A DNA stretch of 64,000 nt from Pseudomonas lini (GTDB lineage Bacteria > Pseudomonadota > Gammaproteobacteria > Pseudomonadales > Pseudomonadaceae). Both the position numbers and the translations under genes were made by a program. Positions 55,229 through 64,000 of this stretch are shown here, piece after piece; within the stretch, counting starts at the first letter, position 1; each line of letters opens with the position of its first letter. The notes under the pieces are model-generated. The model was given only the letters and a program-made list of their open reading frames with translations, was not told where the DNA came from and did no database searches. The DNA is taken from positions 186,001 to 250,000 of the forward strand of contig NZ_JAUSSR010000006.1 of NCBI RefSeq assembly GCF_030812475.1, read 5' to 3'.

Positions 55229-56374
55229 ATGCGTTGGGCGACTTATTTCGCCGTGTTGGCGTCTGTCTTGAGTGTCGGCCTGGCCCTGGGTGTCAGCATG
55301 CCGTTGGTGTCGTTTCGCCTGGAAGGCTGGGGTTACGATTCGTTCGCCATCGGCGTGATGGCTGCGATGCCGGCCATTGGCGTGCTGCTGGGCGCGAAGA
55401 TCTCCAGCCATCTGGCCGCACGTCTCGGTACGGCCAACCTGATGCGCCTGTGCCTGTGGGCGGGGGCATTGTCCATCGGTTTGCTGGCGCTGCTGCCCAG
55501 CTATCCGGTGTGGCTGGTGCTGCGGCTGATGATCGGGGTGATCCTGACCCTTGTCTTCATTCTCGGTGAAAGCTGGATCAACCAGCTTGTGCTGGAAGAG
55601 TGGCGCGGGCGATTGGTGGCGCTGTATGGCAGCAGTTACGCATTGAGTCAGCTGGCCGGGCCGTTGCTGCTGGGCGTGCTGGGCACAGAGCATGATTACG
55701 GTTTCTGGGTCGGCGTTGGTTTGCTGACCGCGGCACCGTTTCTATTGCTGGGTCGCAGCGGAGCACCGGCCAGCGAAGCTTGCAGCGTGACCTTCAGTGA
55801 CTTGCTGGGCTTTTGCCGTGGCCTGCCGGCGATTGCCTGGGCGGTGTCATTGTTTGCGGCATTTGAAGCGATGATCCTGACCTTGTTGCCGGTCTACTGC
55901 CTGCGTCAGGGCTTCACCACCGACATTGCTCTGGCGATGGTCAGCACCGTGGTGGTGGGCGATGCCTTGCTGCAGTTGCCGATTGGCGCATTGGCGGATC
56001 GCTTGTCGCGGCGCACGCTGTTCACCGGCTGCGCGGTCGTGTTGCTGGTGTCGAGCCTGGCGATCCCGTTGCTGATCGACACGCTGCTGATCTGGCCTTT
56101 GTGGGTGTTGTTCGGTGCCAGTGCCGGCGGCCTGTTCACCTTGTCCCTGATCCTGATCGGCGAGCGCTATCGCGACGACGCACTGGTGCGGGCCAATGCG
56201 CATATTGCGCAGCTGTGGGGGATCGGTTGCCTGATCGGCCCGTTGGCGGCCGGTGCCGGCAGCCAGTGGATCAGCGGGCATGCGTTGCCGTTGCTGATGG
56301 CGGCCGGGGCGTTTGGATTGGTGATTCTATTGTCTCGGCAAGGGGCGTTTGGCGCGGTCGCCGAGCCTGCTTGA
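55229..56374 (+). CDS. MFS transporter (YcaD-like)
   Basis: A 381-residue 12-span transporter. RWATYFAVLASVLSVGLALG, the loop KISSHLAARLGTANLMRL and FILGESWINQLVLEEWRGR are features of the YcaD group. ACAGGAG is eight bases before the ATG at 55229; a GTG at 55220 lies within that site. Substrate unknown; it may export or take up an amine or a metabolite of the nearby catabolic genes, which is a guess. Confidence 0.85.
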   Translation: MRWATYFAVLASVLSVGLALGVSMPLVSFRLEGWGYDSFAIGVMAAMPAIGVLLGAKISSHLAARLGTANLMRLCLWAGALSIGLLALLPSYPVWLVLRLMIGVILTLVFILGESWINQLVLEEWRGRLVALYGSSYALSQLAGPLLLGVLGTEHDYGFWVGVGLLTAAPFLLLGRSGAPASEACSVTFSDLLGFCRGLPAIAWAVSLFAAFEAMILTLLPVYCLRQGFTTDIALAMVSTVVVGDALLQLPIGALADRLSRRTLFTGCAVVLLVSSLAIPLLIDTLLIWPLWVLFGASAGGLFTLSLILIGERYRDDALVRANAHIAQLWGIGCLIGPLAAGAGSQWISGHALPLLMAAGAFGLVILLSRQGAFGAVAEPA

Positions 56375-56406
56375 CGCAAAACTGCCAGTCAGCCGCTCCC
56401 ACAGGG

Positions 56407-57972
56407 TTACAACATGCGCTCCAGCCCGACCGCGGTACTGAACCAGGAGTTGAACCGGCGCCACCAGCTCCCCGGTTCTTTGGTCAATAGGTGCATTTTG
56501 CCGTCGTCTTCCGTCACCCAGACGACCCGGTCATTCTCCAGCTTCACCTGATAGCTCAGCGCCGGCGCCATACCCTCCAGTGCCGCTTTTTGCACGTACG
56601 CGGCCAGTTCCGGACTGTCTACCAGTACGCCAACCTCTGTGTTCCACAGCACCGAGCGTGGATCGAAATTGAACGAGCCAATGAACGATTTCTGTTGGTC
56701 GAAAATCATCGCCTTGCTGTGCAGGCTGGAATCGGAACCTCGGAAAGACCTGCCGTAAAAAACAGGCCCGCTGCCGCCACCTTCGCCGGGCTGACGGCGC
56801 AATTCATACAGCTTCACCCCATGCTCCAGCAACGCCTTGCGATAGGGCGCGTAGCCGCCATGCACTGCCGGTACGTCGGTGGCTTCAAGGGAGTTGGTCA
56901 ACAAGCTCACAGACACGCCGGCATCGGCCCGGCCGGTGAGGTAAACCAATCCCGGCTGGCCGGGCACGAAATACGCCGAAATCATGATCAACTCTTTGCT
57001 GACACCCTCAAGCGCGGGCGCCAATTGCGTGGTCAGCAGCAAATGCGGATCGGGTTCACCCTTGGACAGTACCTTGCTGGGTGCATCCCATAACGCCTGG
57101 TTCCAGGCCCAAATCAATTCGCGGCGCCAGATATCCATCCGAGGATTGGTGGTGAAGGTCATCAGTTGTTGATACAGCGCATGATTCTGTTTGCGCGTCT
57201 CTTCCAGCGATTCTTCCAGTCGGGTGCGGCTGTTCTGCAGATCCTTTTGCGTCGGTTTGCGCGACAGAAACTCATCGATCGGTTTGCTCAGCGCGCTGTT
57301 CCAGTATTGATCGAAGCTGTGTCCGAGTTGTTCGGCGACCGGACCGATGCCGAGCATGTCGATGTCGGTAAAATTCAGGTTAGGCTTGGCATCGAAATAC
57401 TCGTCGCCCAAATTGCGTCCGCCCACGATCGCCGCGCTGTTATCCGCAAGCCATAACTTGTTGTGCATGCGCCGGTGTTGCAACGACAGGTCGAACAGCC
57501 GGCCCATGGCTCGCGTCACGCCCGTGGCACGGCCCAGGTGCAACGGGTTGAACAAGCGGATCTCGATCTGCGGATGCGCCGCCAGCGTGCCGATGGTCCA
57601 GTCCAGGCCGTCGCTGGTGGTGTCGTCGAGCAGGATCCTCACCCGCACGCCGCGGTCGGCAGCCTTGAGCAGTTCCTCCACCAGCATCCGGGTGCTGATC
57701 CCGTCGTGGACAATGTAGTACTGCAGATCGAGACTGCTTTGAGCGTTGCGAATCAGTTCGGCGCGGGCAGTGAAGGCTTCACTGCTATTGGACAGCAAGC
57801 GAAATCCGGATTTGCCTTCATGGGAAGCAGCCTGAGCCTTGATCGAGCGTCCGAACGCCGAATCGCTGGCCGGCAGCGCCTGGCTCGGTTCGCGTTGAAC
57901 GTCGAAGCTGGCGCAACCGCCAAGCAAGGAAGTGAGAAGGAGAAGAGCGAGCAGGGGCTGTCTGAATCTCAC
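56407..57972 (-). CDS. Phospholipase D-like lipoprotein (ClsC-like)
   Basis: A 521-residue lipoprotein (LLLTSLLGGCASF lipobox, Cys about 20) with two PLD-type HKD sites: HRRMHNKLWLADNSAAIVGG and LHSKAMIFDQQKSFIGSFNF, both intact His-x-Lys-x4-Asp. It would catalyse phosphatidyl transfer or hydrolysis, like the cardiolipin synthase ClsC, but a periplasmic lipoprotein location is notable. The start is GTG at 57972 with GGAAC upstream. Confidence 0.85.
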   Translation of the reverse strand: MRFRQPLLALLLLTSLLGGCASFDVQREPSQALPASDSAFGRSIKAQAASHEGKSGFRLLSNSSEAFTARAELIRNAQSSLDLQYYIVHDGISTRMLVEELLKAADRGVRVRILLDDTTSDGLDWTIGTLAAHPQIEIRLFNPLHLGRATGVTRAMGRLFDLSLQHRRMHNKLWLADNSAAIVGGRNLGDEYFDAKPNLNFTDIDMLGIGPVAEQLGHSFDQYWNSALSKPIDEFLSRKPTQKDLQNSRTRLEESLEETRKQNHALYQQLMTFTTNPRMDIWRRELIWAWNQALWDAPSKVLSKGEPDPHLLLTTQLAPALEGVSKELIMISAYFVPGQPGLVYLTGRADAGVSVSLLTNSLEATDVPAVHGGYAPYRKALLEHGVKLYELRRQPGEGGGSGPVFYGRSFRGSDSSLHSKAMIFDQQKSFIGSFNFDPRSVLWNTEVGVLVDSPELAAYVQKAALEGMAPALSYQVKLENDRVVWVTEDDGKMHLLTKEPGSWWRRFNSWFSTAVGLERML

Positions 57973-58031
57973 GTAGGATTGTTCCGATTGGCGGTCGTTG
58001 TCGGCATAGGACGCTGATTCCCGGAGAAAGG

Positions 58032-59465
58032 TCAGTCGGTGAAGCTGTCTGTTTCCGCCAACAGTTTGATTGCTGCAGCGCCGACCTTGCGCACCGCCTC
58101 TTCAATCTGCGGTGTTGGTTTGGCAGCGTAGTTCATCCGCAGGCAATTGCGGTACTTGCCCGAAGCGGAAAATATACTCCCGACGGCAATCTGTACGCCT
58201 TGGTCGTGCAAGGCGCGATTGAGTTTCAAGGTGTCGAAGCCTTCTGGCAGTTCAACCCACAGCATGAAGCTGCCTTGCGGACGACTGGCTCGGGTGCCCG
58301 CCGGAAAGTAGCGGGTGACCCAGTCGATCATCGCATCGCGATTGCGTTGGTATTGGCTGCGCATCCGCCGTAAATGCGGTTCGAAGTGTCCAGCCTTGAG
58401 GAATTCGGCGATGGCGATCTGCGGTTGCGGCGCGGTGGAGCCGGTGCTGATGTATTTCATGTGCAGCACCCGTTCCAGATAGCGCCCCGGTGCTACCCAG
58501 CCGATGCGCAGGCCCGGCGCCAGCGTTTTGGAAAAGGAACTGCAGAGCAGGACGCGGCCGTCCTCGTCGAAGGACTTGATCGTGCGTGGTCGTGGATAGG
58601 TATAGGAAAGTTCGCCATATACATCATCCTCGATGATCGCCACGTCAAAGCGCTGTGCCAGTGTCAACAACGCGCGTTTGCGCGACTCCGGCATGATGTA
58701 GCCCAACGGGTTGTTGCAGTTTGGGGTCAACTGTATGGCCTTGATCGGCCATTGTTCCAACGCCAGTTCCAGCGCGTCGAGGCTGATCCCGGTGAGCGGG
58801 TCGGTAGGGATTTCCAGGGCTTTCATGCCCAGGCCCTTGAGGGTCTGCATGGCGCCATGAAAGCTGGGCGAGTCCACCGCCACGATATCCCCCGGCTCGC
58901 AAATGGCCCGGATGCTGGTGGACAGCGCTTCGTGGCAACCGGTGGTGACCACCAGGTCATTGGCGCTCAACTGGCAGCCGGAGTCGAGCATCAGGCGGGC
59001 AATCTGTTCGCGCAGTTCGAGGGTGCCGTGGATATTGTCGTAATACAGGCCGGGCATGTCCTGCCGTCGACTGAGCCGTGCCAGGCCGCGCAGCAGCGGT
59101 TTCATGGTCGGCGTGGTGATGTCCGGCATGCCACGACCCAGTTGCACCACGTCCTTGCGAGGCACCGCGCGAATCAATTCCAGGACCTGATCCCACTGGG
59201 AAATATCCACTGGCCGCTGCGCCGGGCGGCCAATCGCCGGCAGCTCTGGCAGCGCTCGACTCACCGGCACGAAATAGCCCGACTTGGGTTTCGGCATCGC
59301 CAGGCCGCTGTCTTCCAGCATCCGATAGGCTTGCTGCACGGTGCTCAGGCTGACGCCGTGCTCGACGCTCAACGCCCGCACCGACGGCAGCCGGTCACCC
59401 GGGCGATAGAAGCCCTGTTCGATACGCGTGCCGAGCAGCTCGGCAAGATTGACGTAAAGGGTCAT
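58032..59465 (-). CDS. MocR-type GntR regulator with aminotransferase domain
   Basis: A 477-residue regulator. The N-terminal GntR winged helix (residues about 1-70: YRPGDRLPSVRALSVEHGVS and STVQQAYRMLEDSG) is fused to a fold-I aminotransferase domain. PLP contacts are visible: Lys in CSSFSKTLAPGLRIGWV, Asp in IIEDDVYGEL and TPNCNNPLGY. Start is the ATG at 59465; an in-frame ATG at 59525 adds 20 residues. It diverges from a DUF1127 gene, and the gap has repeated ATCTGTA motifs, probably its operator. Confidence 0.93.
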   Translation of the reverse strand: MTLYVNLAELLGTRIEQGFYRPGDRLPSVRALSVEHGVSLSTVQQAYRMLEDSGLAMPKPKSGYFVPVSRALPELPAIGRPAQRPVDISQWDQVLELIRAVPRKDVVQLGRGMPDITTPTMKPLLRGLARLSRRQDMPGLYYDNIHGTLELREQIARLMLDSGCQLSANDLVVTTGCHEALSTSIRAICEPGDIVAVDSPSFHGAMQTLKGLGMKALEIPTDPLTGISLDALELALEQWPIKAIQLTPNCNNPLGYIMPESRKRALLTLAQRFDVAIIEDDVYGELSYTYPRPRTIKSFDEDGRVLLCSSFSKTLAPGLRIGWVAPGRYLERVLHMKYISTGSTAPQPQIAIAEFLKAGHFEPHLRRMRSQYQRNRDAMIDWVTRYFPAGTRASRPQGSFMLWVELPEGFDTLKLNRALHDQGVQIAVGSIFSASGKYRNCLRMNYAAKPTPQIEEAVRKVGAAAIKLLAETDSFTD

Positions 59466-59497
59466 GGCGGTGTCTCGGTGTGGATCATTCGGTAAAC

Positions 59498-59583
59498 CCA
59501 TACAGATGAGGCAAAAAATTGTCATTCAGTAGGTAAATCAGCAAATCTGTATGGAGTTAATAGATTTCTGTTGCATCTGTAAT
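59498..59583. promoter_or_regulatory. Probable MocR operator: inverted and direct ATCTGTA repeats
   Basis: CCATACAGAT (59498-59507) and ATCTGTATGG (59545-59554) are perfect inverted repeats. A further copy, ATCTGTAATG (59575-59584), is a direct repeat of the second, 30 bases on. GntR/MocR regulators bind such repeats, so this is probably the operator for the divergent pair. Confidence 0.6.
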
Positions 59584-59644
59584 GCTTTTCGCCGCCCACG
59601 CATCATGAAAGCTCTGGCTACCCAAGTAAACAGGAGCGATCAAC

Positions 59645-59890
59645 ATGAACGGCTTGAGCGATGTGCGGCTGACGTTATGCAGTCAGGAACTGGTGGCAGG
59701 GCAAAAAAACGGAGCATGCGCAGCGGTACCGCGCAACGCACCGTCCGGCCTGGGTCGCTGGGGTCTGTTCTGGCATCGTTTGCACACACGCAAGGCATTG
59801 CTCACGCTCACGCCGGAGCAGCTCAGGGATGTAGGGTTGAGTCGCGAACAGGCGCGGGAGGAGGGGCTTAAGCCGTTTTGGCGGATCTGA
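59645..59890 (+). CDS. DUF1127 (YjiS-like) small protein
   Basis: An 81-residue protein. The C-terminal GRWGLFWHRLHTRKALLTLT followed by PEQLRDVGLSREQAREEGL is the DUF1127 signature: a basic helix and the LRDxGLS motif. The N-terminal 35 residues are not conserved. AGGAG lies eight bases before the ATG. Short DUF1127 proteins may bind RNA or affect metabolism. It is divergent from the MocR regulator, a common arrangement in pseudomonads. Confidence 0.88.
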   Translation: MNGLSDVRLTLCSQELVAGQKNGACAAVPRNAPSGLGRWGLFWHRLHTRKALLTLTPEQLRDVGLSREQAREEGLKPFWRI

Positions 59891-59911
59891 TTCCTGCGGT
59901 GTTCTTGAGGA

Positions 59912-60010
59912 CGCCTTCGCTGGCAAGCCAGCTCCTACAGGGGACCGCGCGTGACAGAAGATCTGTGACCCACACGCAACCCCCTGTAGGAGCTGGCTTG
60001 CCAGCGAAGG
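59912..60010. repeat. REPIN, tail-to-tail (GGAGCTGGCTTGCCAGCGA type)
   Basis: CTTCGCTGGCAAGCCAGCTCCTACAGG and its complement flank GGACCGCGCGTGACAGAAGA. Between convergent genes. Confidence 0.9.
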
Positions 60011-60035
60011 CGCCCGCAAAAACGCAACAAATCCC

Positions 60036-61349
60036 TCAGACCAACTCTTTCATCCGATGCCACAACATCCCCAGCGCCAATAACGGCGAGCGCAAATGCT
60101 TGCCGCCGGGGAAAGTAATATGCGGCACCTGGGCAAACAGATCGAACCCGCCACTGTGCTGCCCGCTGATCGCCTCTGCCAACAACTTGCCAGCCAAATG
60201 CGTGGCATTCACCCCATGACCGGAATAGGCCTGGGCGTAATACACGTTCGGCTGATCCTTGAGCCGGCCAATCTGCGGCAGGCGATTGGCGCCGATGCCG
60301 ATCATCCCGCCCCATTGATAGTCGATCTTCACCCCGGCCAGTTGCGGGAACACTTCCAGCATCTTCGGCCGCATGTAGGCGGCGATGTCCTTCGGGTCGC
60401 GTCCTGAATAATGACAAGCGCCGCCGAACAGCAAACGTCGATCCGCCGAGAGTCGGTAGTAATCCAGCGCCACGCGCTGATCACAGACCGCCATGTTTTG
60501 CGGCAGCAGCGAGTGGGCCAGTTCTTCGCTCAAACGTTCGGTGGCGATGATGTAACTGCCGGCGGGCAGCACCTTGCCGCTGAGTTCGGGGTTGAGATCA
60601 TTCAGATAGGCGTTGCAGCCCAGCACCAGCGTCTTGGCGCGAACCGAGCCCCGGGTGGTGTGGACCTTGATCTCGGGGCCGTAGTCGATACGGGTGGCAG
60701 CCGAGCGTTCGAACAGTTTCGCCCCCAGTTGCTGCGCGGCGGCCGCTTCGCCCAAGGCCAGATTGAGTGGATGCAAATGCCCCGAGCCCATGTCGACCAG
60801 GCCGCCCACGTAACGGTCGGAACCCACTATCGAGTGCATTTCATTGGCTTGCAGCAACCGCGTTTCGTAGCGGTAGCCGAGGCTGCGCAATTCTTCAGCG
60901 TCTTCGGCAAAGCCTTCCAGTTCACGAGGCTTGTTGGCGAGATCGCAGTAACCCCAGGTCAGGTCGCAGGGGATGTTAAAACGCTCGACCCGCTGGCGGA
61001 CGATTTCCACCGCTTCCAGCCCCATGAGTTTCATCTGACGCACGCCGTGCGCACCGATCACGTCAGCGAATTGATCGAGGCCGTGGCCAACGCCGCGAAT
61101 CAATTGCCCACCGTTGCGTCCGCTGGCGCCCCAGCCGATTTTATGAGCTTCGAGCAGCACCACGCTGAGCCCGCGTTCGGCCAGTTCGAGCGCCGTGTTC
61201 AACCCGGAGAACCCGCCGCCGACCACGCAGACGTCCGCCACCAGATCGCCTTGCAGCACCGGGTAATCAGGCTGCGGCAGACGGCTGGCAGCATAATAGG
61301 ACGCCGTGTGCTGATGGCTTGGGACAGGTTGCTGAGCACCGGCATTCAT
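60036..61349 (-). CDS. FAD-dependent amine oxidoreductase (gamma-glutamylputrescine oxidase-like)
   Basis: A 437-residue DAO-family flavoprotein. The FAD loop is VADVCVVGGGFSGLNTALEL, and IGWGASGRNGGQLIRGVGHG continues the family pattern of PuuB/PauB oxidoreductases. The C-terminal GIGANRLPQIGRL and GHGVNATHLAGKL match too. It probably oxidises glutamylated polyamines to aldehydes for KauB. Start is the ATG at 61349 with AAGG upstream; two longer starts exist. Exact substrate inferred. Confidence 0.85.
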   Translation of the reverse strand: MNAGAQQPVPSHQHTASYYAASRLPQPDYPVLQGDLVADVCVVGGGFSGLNTALELAERGLSVVLLEAHKIGWGASGRNGGQLIRGVGHGLDQFADVIGAHGVRQMKLMGLEAVEIVRQRVERFNIPCDLTWGYCDLANKPRELEGFAEDAEELRSLGYRYETRLLQANEMHSIVGSDRYVGGLVDMGSGHLHPLNLALGEAAAAQQLGAKLFERSAATRIDYGPEIKVHTTRGSVRAKTLVLGCNAYLNDLNPELSGKVLPAGSYIIATERLSEELAHSLLPQNMAVCDQRVALDYYRLSADRRLLFGGACHYSGRDPKDIAAYMRPKMLEVFPQLAGVKIDYQWGGMIGIGANRLPQIGRLKDQPNVYYAQAYSGHGVNATHLAGKLLAEAISGQHSGGFDLFAQVPHITFPGGKHLRSPLLALGMLWHRMKELV

Positions 61350-61496
61350 GTGCATGACCTTGATTCGGATGTATGGAAAATTTGACGGAGCATAAGCCTG
61401 ACACTCCGGTACGGGCAACATTGGTCGGTTGTGGCTGTCTGGATCGAGGCTTTTGCGTCAGAATCCCGGTCTATTCCGCATTCGGTCAACGCTTCG

Positions 61497-61850
61497 ATGA
61501 GCTGCAACAGCCAGAAAATCCGCACGCTGCGCCAGCAGATTCCCTCGTTCGAGTGCGTACCCGGATGCCATGACTGCTGTGGGCCGGTGACCACCTCGCC
61601 GGAAGAAATGTCCCGCCTGCCACGCAAGACCCGGGCCGAGCAGGACGCGGCGATGGATGAGCTCAATTGCGTGCACCTGGGGCCCGACGGCTGCACGGTG
61701 TATGACGAGCGGCCGTTGATCTGTCGGCTGTTCGGCACTACCAAGACCTTGCCTTGCCCCAATGGGCGAGGGCCGGTGGAGCTGATTCATCCAAGAGTCG
61801 AGAAACAGATTCATGAGTACATGGCGTCGACCCGGCAGGTGCTTGTCTAG
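61497..61850 (+). CDS. YkgJ-type cysteine-cluster protein
   Basis: A 117-residue protein with the metal-binding Cys layout: CVPGCHDCCGPVTTSPEEMS near the start and LNCVHLGPDGCTVYDERPLI, CRLFG and LPCPNG later, matching the YkgJ/Fe-S cluster family of unknown role. The ATG at 61497 has only a weak ribosome site; the frame is open from 61431 with an earlier ATG, so the start is uncertain. Confidence 0.83.
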   Translation: MSCNSQKIRTLRQQIPSFECVPGCHDCCGPVTTSPEEMSRLPRKTRAEQDAAMDELNCVHLGPDGCTVYDERPLICRLFGTTKTLPCPNGRGPVELIHPRVEKQIHEYMASTRQVLV

Positions 61851-61867
61851 GGGGAAACCGAGTTGCC

Positions 61868-61942
61868 TTCATTCGCGAGCAAGCCCGCTCCCACAGTTGA
61901 AATGCATTCCATTGTGGGAGCGGGCTTGCTCGCGAAAGCGTT
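61868..61942. repeat. REPIN, tail-to-tail, very short spacer
   Basis: TTCGCGAGCAAGCCCGCTCCCACA and TGTGGGAGCGGGCTTGCTCGCGAA are perfect arms separated by only GTTGAAATGCATTCCAT. Confidence 0.93.
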
Positions 61943-61975
61943 CGTTCAGGCAACAAACCCCTCTGAGTCAGACCC

Positions 61976-62464
61976 TCAATCCGGAATCGGCAGATTCAAG
62001 CTCTCTTTCACCTCTTCCATCACGATATAGCTCTTGGATTCCCGCACATGGGGCAGTTTGAGCAGAATATCGCCCAGCAATTTTCGGTACGAAGCCATCT
62101 CGGAAATCCGGGCTTTCACCAGATAGTCGAAATCCCCCGACACCAGATGGCACTCCAGCACGTGAGGCAGTTTCAGCACCGCGCGGCGGAACTCCTCGAA
62201 AGTGTCGCCGGATTTGTAGTCGAGACTGATCTCGACGAACACCAGCAGACTCCCCTTGAGGTGCTGCGGATTGAGTCGGGCGTTGTAGCCCATGATGATC
62301 CCCTCGCGCTCCAGCCGCCGGACCCGCTCGGTACAGGGCGTGGTCGAGAGCCCGACCTTTTCCCCCAGCTCGGTAAAGGAGATCCGCCCGTCAGCTTGCA
62401 GGATCCGCAGTATGTTGCGGTCGATCTTGTCCAGCTCACGTTTGGTCTGAGTGTTGGTACGCAT
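61976..62464 (-). CDS. dadR: Lrp/AsnC-family regulator, probably DadR
   Basis: A 162-residue Lrp-type regulator. HTH at residues about 10-60 (LDKIDRNILRILQADGRISF, LSTTPCTERVRRLEREGII) and a RAM effector domain (about 70-150; GSLLVFVEISLDYKSGDTFE, HVLECHLVSGDFDYLVKARI). Position divergent from dadA suggests DadR, the alanine-responsive activator of D-amino-acid catabolism. The symbol rests on context. GGAGG precedes the ATG at 62464. Confidence 0.85.
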   Translation of the reverse strand: MRTNTQTKRELDKIDRNILRILQADGRISFTELGEKVGLSTTPCTERVRRLEREGIIMGYNARLNPQHLKGSLLVFVEISLDYKSGDTFEEFRRAVLKLPHVLECHLVSGDFDYLVKARISEMASYRKLLGDILLKLPHVRESKSYIVMEEVKESLNLPIPD

Positions 62465-62620
62465 AGGGGATGCGCCTCCGTAAAAAGGGTTTTTGCCGAG
62501 AATTGTCGCCAAATATAGGCATTTATATAGTGAAAAGCACTGGCTAATCTTTTTTACACTGCCCACATCTACGGTCTGAACAACAAACGTCAGCGGCAAG
62601 CCGCGATGAGGGATATGAAA

Positions 62621-63925
62621 ATGCGCGTTATGGTCTTGGGTAGCGGCGTCATCGGTACCACCAGTGCTTATTATCTGGCGCGTGCCGGGTTTGAAGTGGT
62701 GGTGGTGGACCGTCAGCCGGCTGCCGCCATGGAGACCAGTTTCGCCAATGCCGGGCAGGTATCGCCGGGTTATGCCTCGCCGTGGGCGGCGCCAGGGGTG
62801 CCGCTCAAGGCCATCAAGTGGCTGTTGCAGCGCCACGCACCGCTGGCAATCAAGGCCACTGCCGACATCGATCAATACCTGTGGATGGCGCAGATGCTAC
62901 GTAACTGCACGGCCAGCCGCTATGCGGTAAACAAGGAGCGCATGGTCCGTCTGTCCGAATACAGCCGTGACTGCCTCGACGAGTTGCGCGCCGAAACCGG
63001 CATTGCCTACGAAGGTCGCAGCCTCGGTACTACTCAGTTGTTCCGCACCCAGGCGCAACTCGACGGCGCCTGGAAAGACATCGCCGTGCTGAAAGAATCC
63101 GGCGTGCCGTTCGAACTGCTCGACCGCGCCGGCATTGCCCGCGTCGAGCCGGCGCTGGCCAGCGTCACCGACATCCTCGCCGGTGCTCTGCGCCTGCCGA
63201 ACGACCAGACTGGCGACTGCCAGATGTTCACCACCCGCCTGGTCGAAATGGCGACCAAACTGGGTGTGGAATTCCGCTTCGACCAGGATATTCAACGCCT
63301 CGACTACGCCGGCGACCGCATCAATGGTGTCTGGATCGACGGCAAGCTGGAAACTGCTGACCGCTACGTCCTGGCCCTCGGCAGCTACTCGCCGCAACTG
63401 CTCAAGCCGCTGGGCATCAAGGCGCCGGTGTATCCGCTCAAGGGTTATTCGCTGACCGTGCCGATCACCAACCCGTCGATGGCCCCGACTTCGACTATCC
63501 TCGACGAGACCTACAAGGTCGCGATCACCCGTTTCGACAACCGTATCCGCGTAGGCGGCATGGCTGAAATCGCCGGTTTTGACCTGTCGCTGAACCCGCG
63601 TCGGCGCGAAACCCTGGAGATGATCGTCAACGACCTTTATCCTCAAGGCGGCGATCTGACCCAGGCGAGTTTCTGGACCGGCTTGCGTCCGACCACACCG
63701 GACGGCACGCCGATCGTTGGCGCCACACCGTTCAAAAATCTGTTCCTGAACACCGGTCACGGTACGCTTGGTTGGACCATGGCCTGCGGTTCCGGTCGCT
63801 TGCTGGCTGACCTGATGGCGAAGAAAACGCCGCAAATCAGCGCCGAAGGCCTCGATATTTCTCGTTACGGCAACAAAACCCAGGAGTCCGCAAAACATGT
63901 CAATCCAGCGCCAGCTCACCAATGA
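62621..63925 (+). CDS. dadA: D-amino acid dehydrogenase small subunit
   Basis: A 434-residue FAD enzyme that oxidises D-amino acids such as D-alanine to keto acids at the inner membrane. [20 protein letters not shown] is the FAD loop; [20 protein letters not shown], the [12 protein letters not shown] segment and [20 protein letters not shown] are DadA signatures. I use the ATG at 62621, spaced eight bases from GAGGG; ATGs at 62606 and 62615 precede that site. The ridA-like gene overlaps its 3' end by 29 bases, forming an operon that usually continues to dadX. Confidence 0.94.
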   Translation: MRVMVLGSGVIGTTSAYYLARAGFEVVVVDRQPAAAMETSFANAGQVSPGYASPWAAPGVPLKAIKWLLQRHAPLAIKATADIDQYLWMAQMLRNCTASRYAVNKERMVRLSEYSRDCLDELRAETGIAYEGRSLGTTQLFRTQAQLDGAWKDIAVLKESGVPFELLDRAGIARVEPALASVTDILAGALRLPNDQTGDCQMFTTRLVEMATKLGVEFRFDQDIQRLDYAGDRINGVWIDGKLETADRYVLALGSYSPQLLKPLGIKAPVYPLKGYSLTVPITNPSMAPTSTILDETYKVAITRFDNRIRVGGMAEIAGFDLSLNPRRRETLEMIVNDLYPQGGDLTQASFWTGLRPTTPDGTPIVGATPFKNLFLNTGHGTLGWTMACGSGRLLADLMAKKTPQISAEGLDISRYGNKTQESAKHVNPAPAHQ

Positions 63926-64000
63926 GCGCATGAGCCAGATCGTTGTCCACAGCGGCACCGTTTATCTGGCAGGGCAAGTCGGCGACGACATGAGTGCCGG
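63897..64000 (+). CDS. RidA-family protein, N-terminal part (cut by window end)
   Basis: The first 34 codons ([20 protein letters not shown], then [15 protein letters not shown]) match RidA-family imine deaminases of the group that follows dadA in pseudomonads. AGGAG lies nine bases before the ATG. It overlaps dadA by 29 bases, so translation is probably coupled. Such a protein would clear imines produced by DadA. Confidence 0.82.
   Translation, partial: MSIQRQLTNERMSQIVVHSGTVYLAGQVGDDMSA

Overview
The window looks like a chromosomal core segment of a Pseudomonas of the P. fluorescens group. Gene content and order recall the P. aeruginosa PA53xx/PA54xx neighbourhood (aspA, purEK, pst-phoU, phoBR, ubiCA, rubredoxin/reductase, HU, recG-oxyR, spoT, crc, pyrE, argB, algC, dut, coaBC, radC, rpmBG, dadA); this is a recollection, no search was run. 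GC is high, codon use is Pseudomonas-like, and REP/REPIN repeats sit in many intergenic gaps. No tRNA, rRNA, IS element, prophage or CRISPR array was seen.

Layout. 1-4.1 kb: the start of aspA (cut by the window edge), a divergent LysR regulator, a low-GC metzincin-like peptidase gene, and purEK behind a structured leader. 4.2-8.3 kb: small membrane and periplasmic proteins, a sugar-phosphate mutarotase, a thioesterase and a metabolite:H+ symporter. 8.4-21.8 kb: the phosphate-starvation region pstS, pstCAB-phoU, a REC/PilZ-like regulator, an M23 peptidase, a CNNM/CBS membrane protein, and phoBR. Pho boxes with identical promoter geometry precede pstS, pstC and phoB. 21.9-27.2 kb: a secreted repeat protein, ubiCA, rubredoxin and its reductase, HU, and a DUF6124-type gene preceded by a candidate structured RNA. 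27.3-34.2 kb: a YbaK-HDOD protein, oxyR-recG, exbB-exbD-tonB. 34.4-43.8 kb: a sugar-epimerase-like protein, a lipoprotein, the ridA/spoT/rpoZ/gmk/yicC strand, rph, crc and pyrE. 44-51.7 kb: argB, algC, dut-coaBC, radC, a peptide-binding protein, rpmBG. 51.8-64 kb: three consecutive I78-type inhibitor genes, then genes likely used for polyamine and D-amino-acid catabolism (cupin, aldehyde dehydrogenase, MFS, phospholipase D-like lipoprotein, MocR regulator with DUF1127 gene, amine oxidoreductase, YkgJ protein, Lrp/DadR, dadA, and a ridA-like gene cut by the window end).

Most of the window is ordinary housekeeping DNA. The signals that stand out are: (1) a three-way-junction RNA candidate at 26327-26400, whose two non-Watson-Crick positions become G-U pairs only when read on the minus strand, which is the strand of the adjacent DUF6124 gene; (2) a low-GC metzincin at 1416-2018 without a secretion signal; (3) the I78 trio; (4) a repeated ATCTGTA motif in the MocR/DUF1127 gap; (5) an intrinsic terminator between the purE promoter and the purE start codon.
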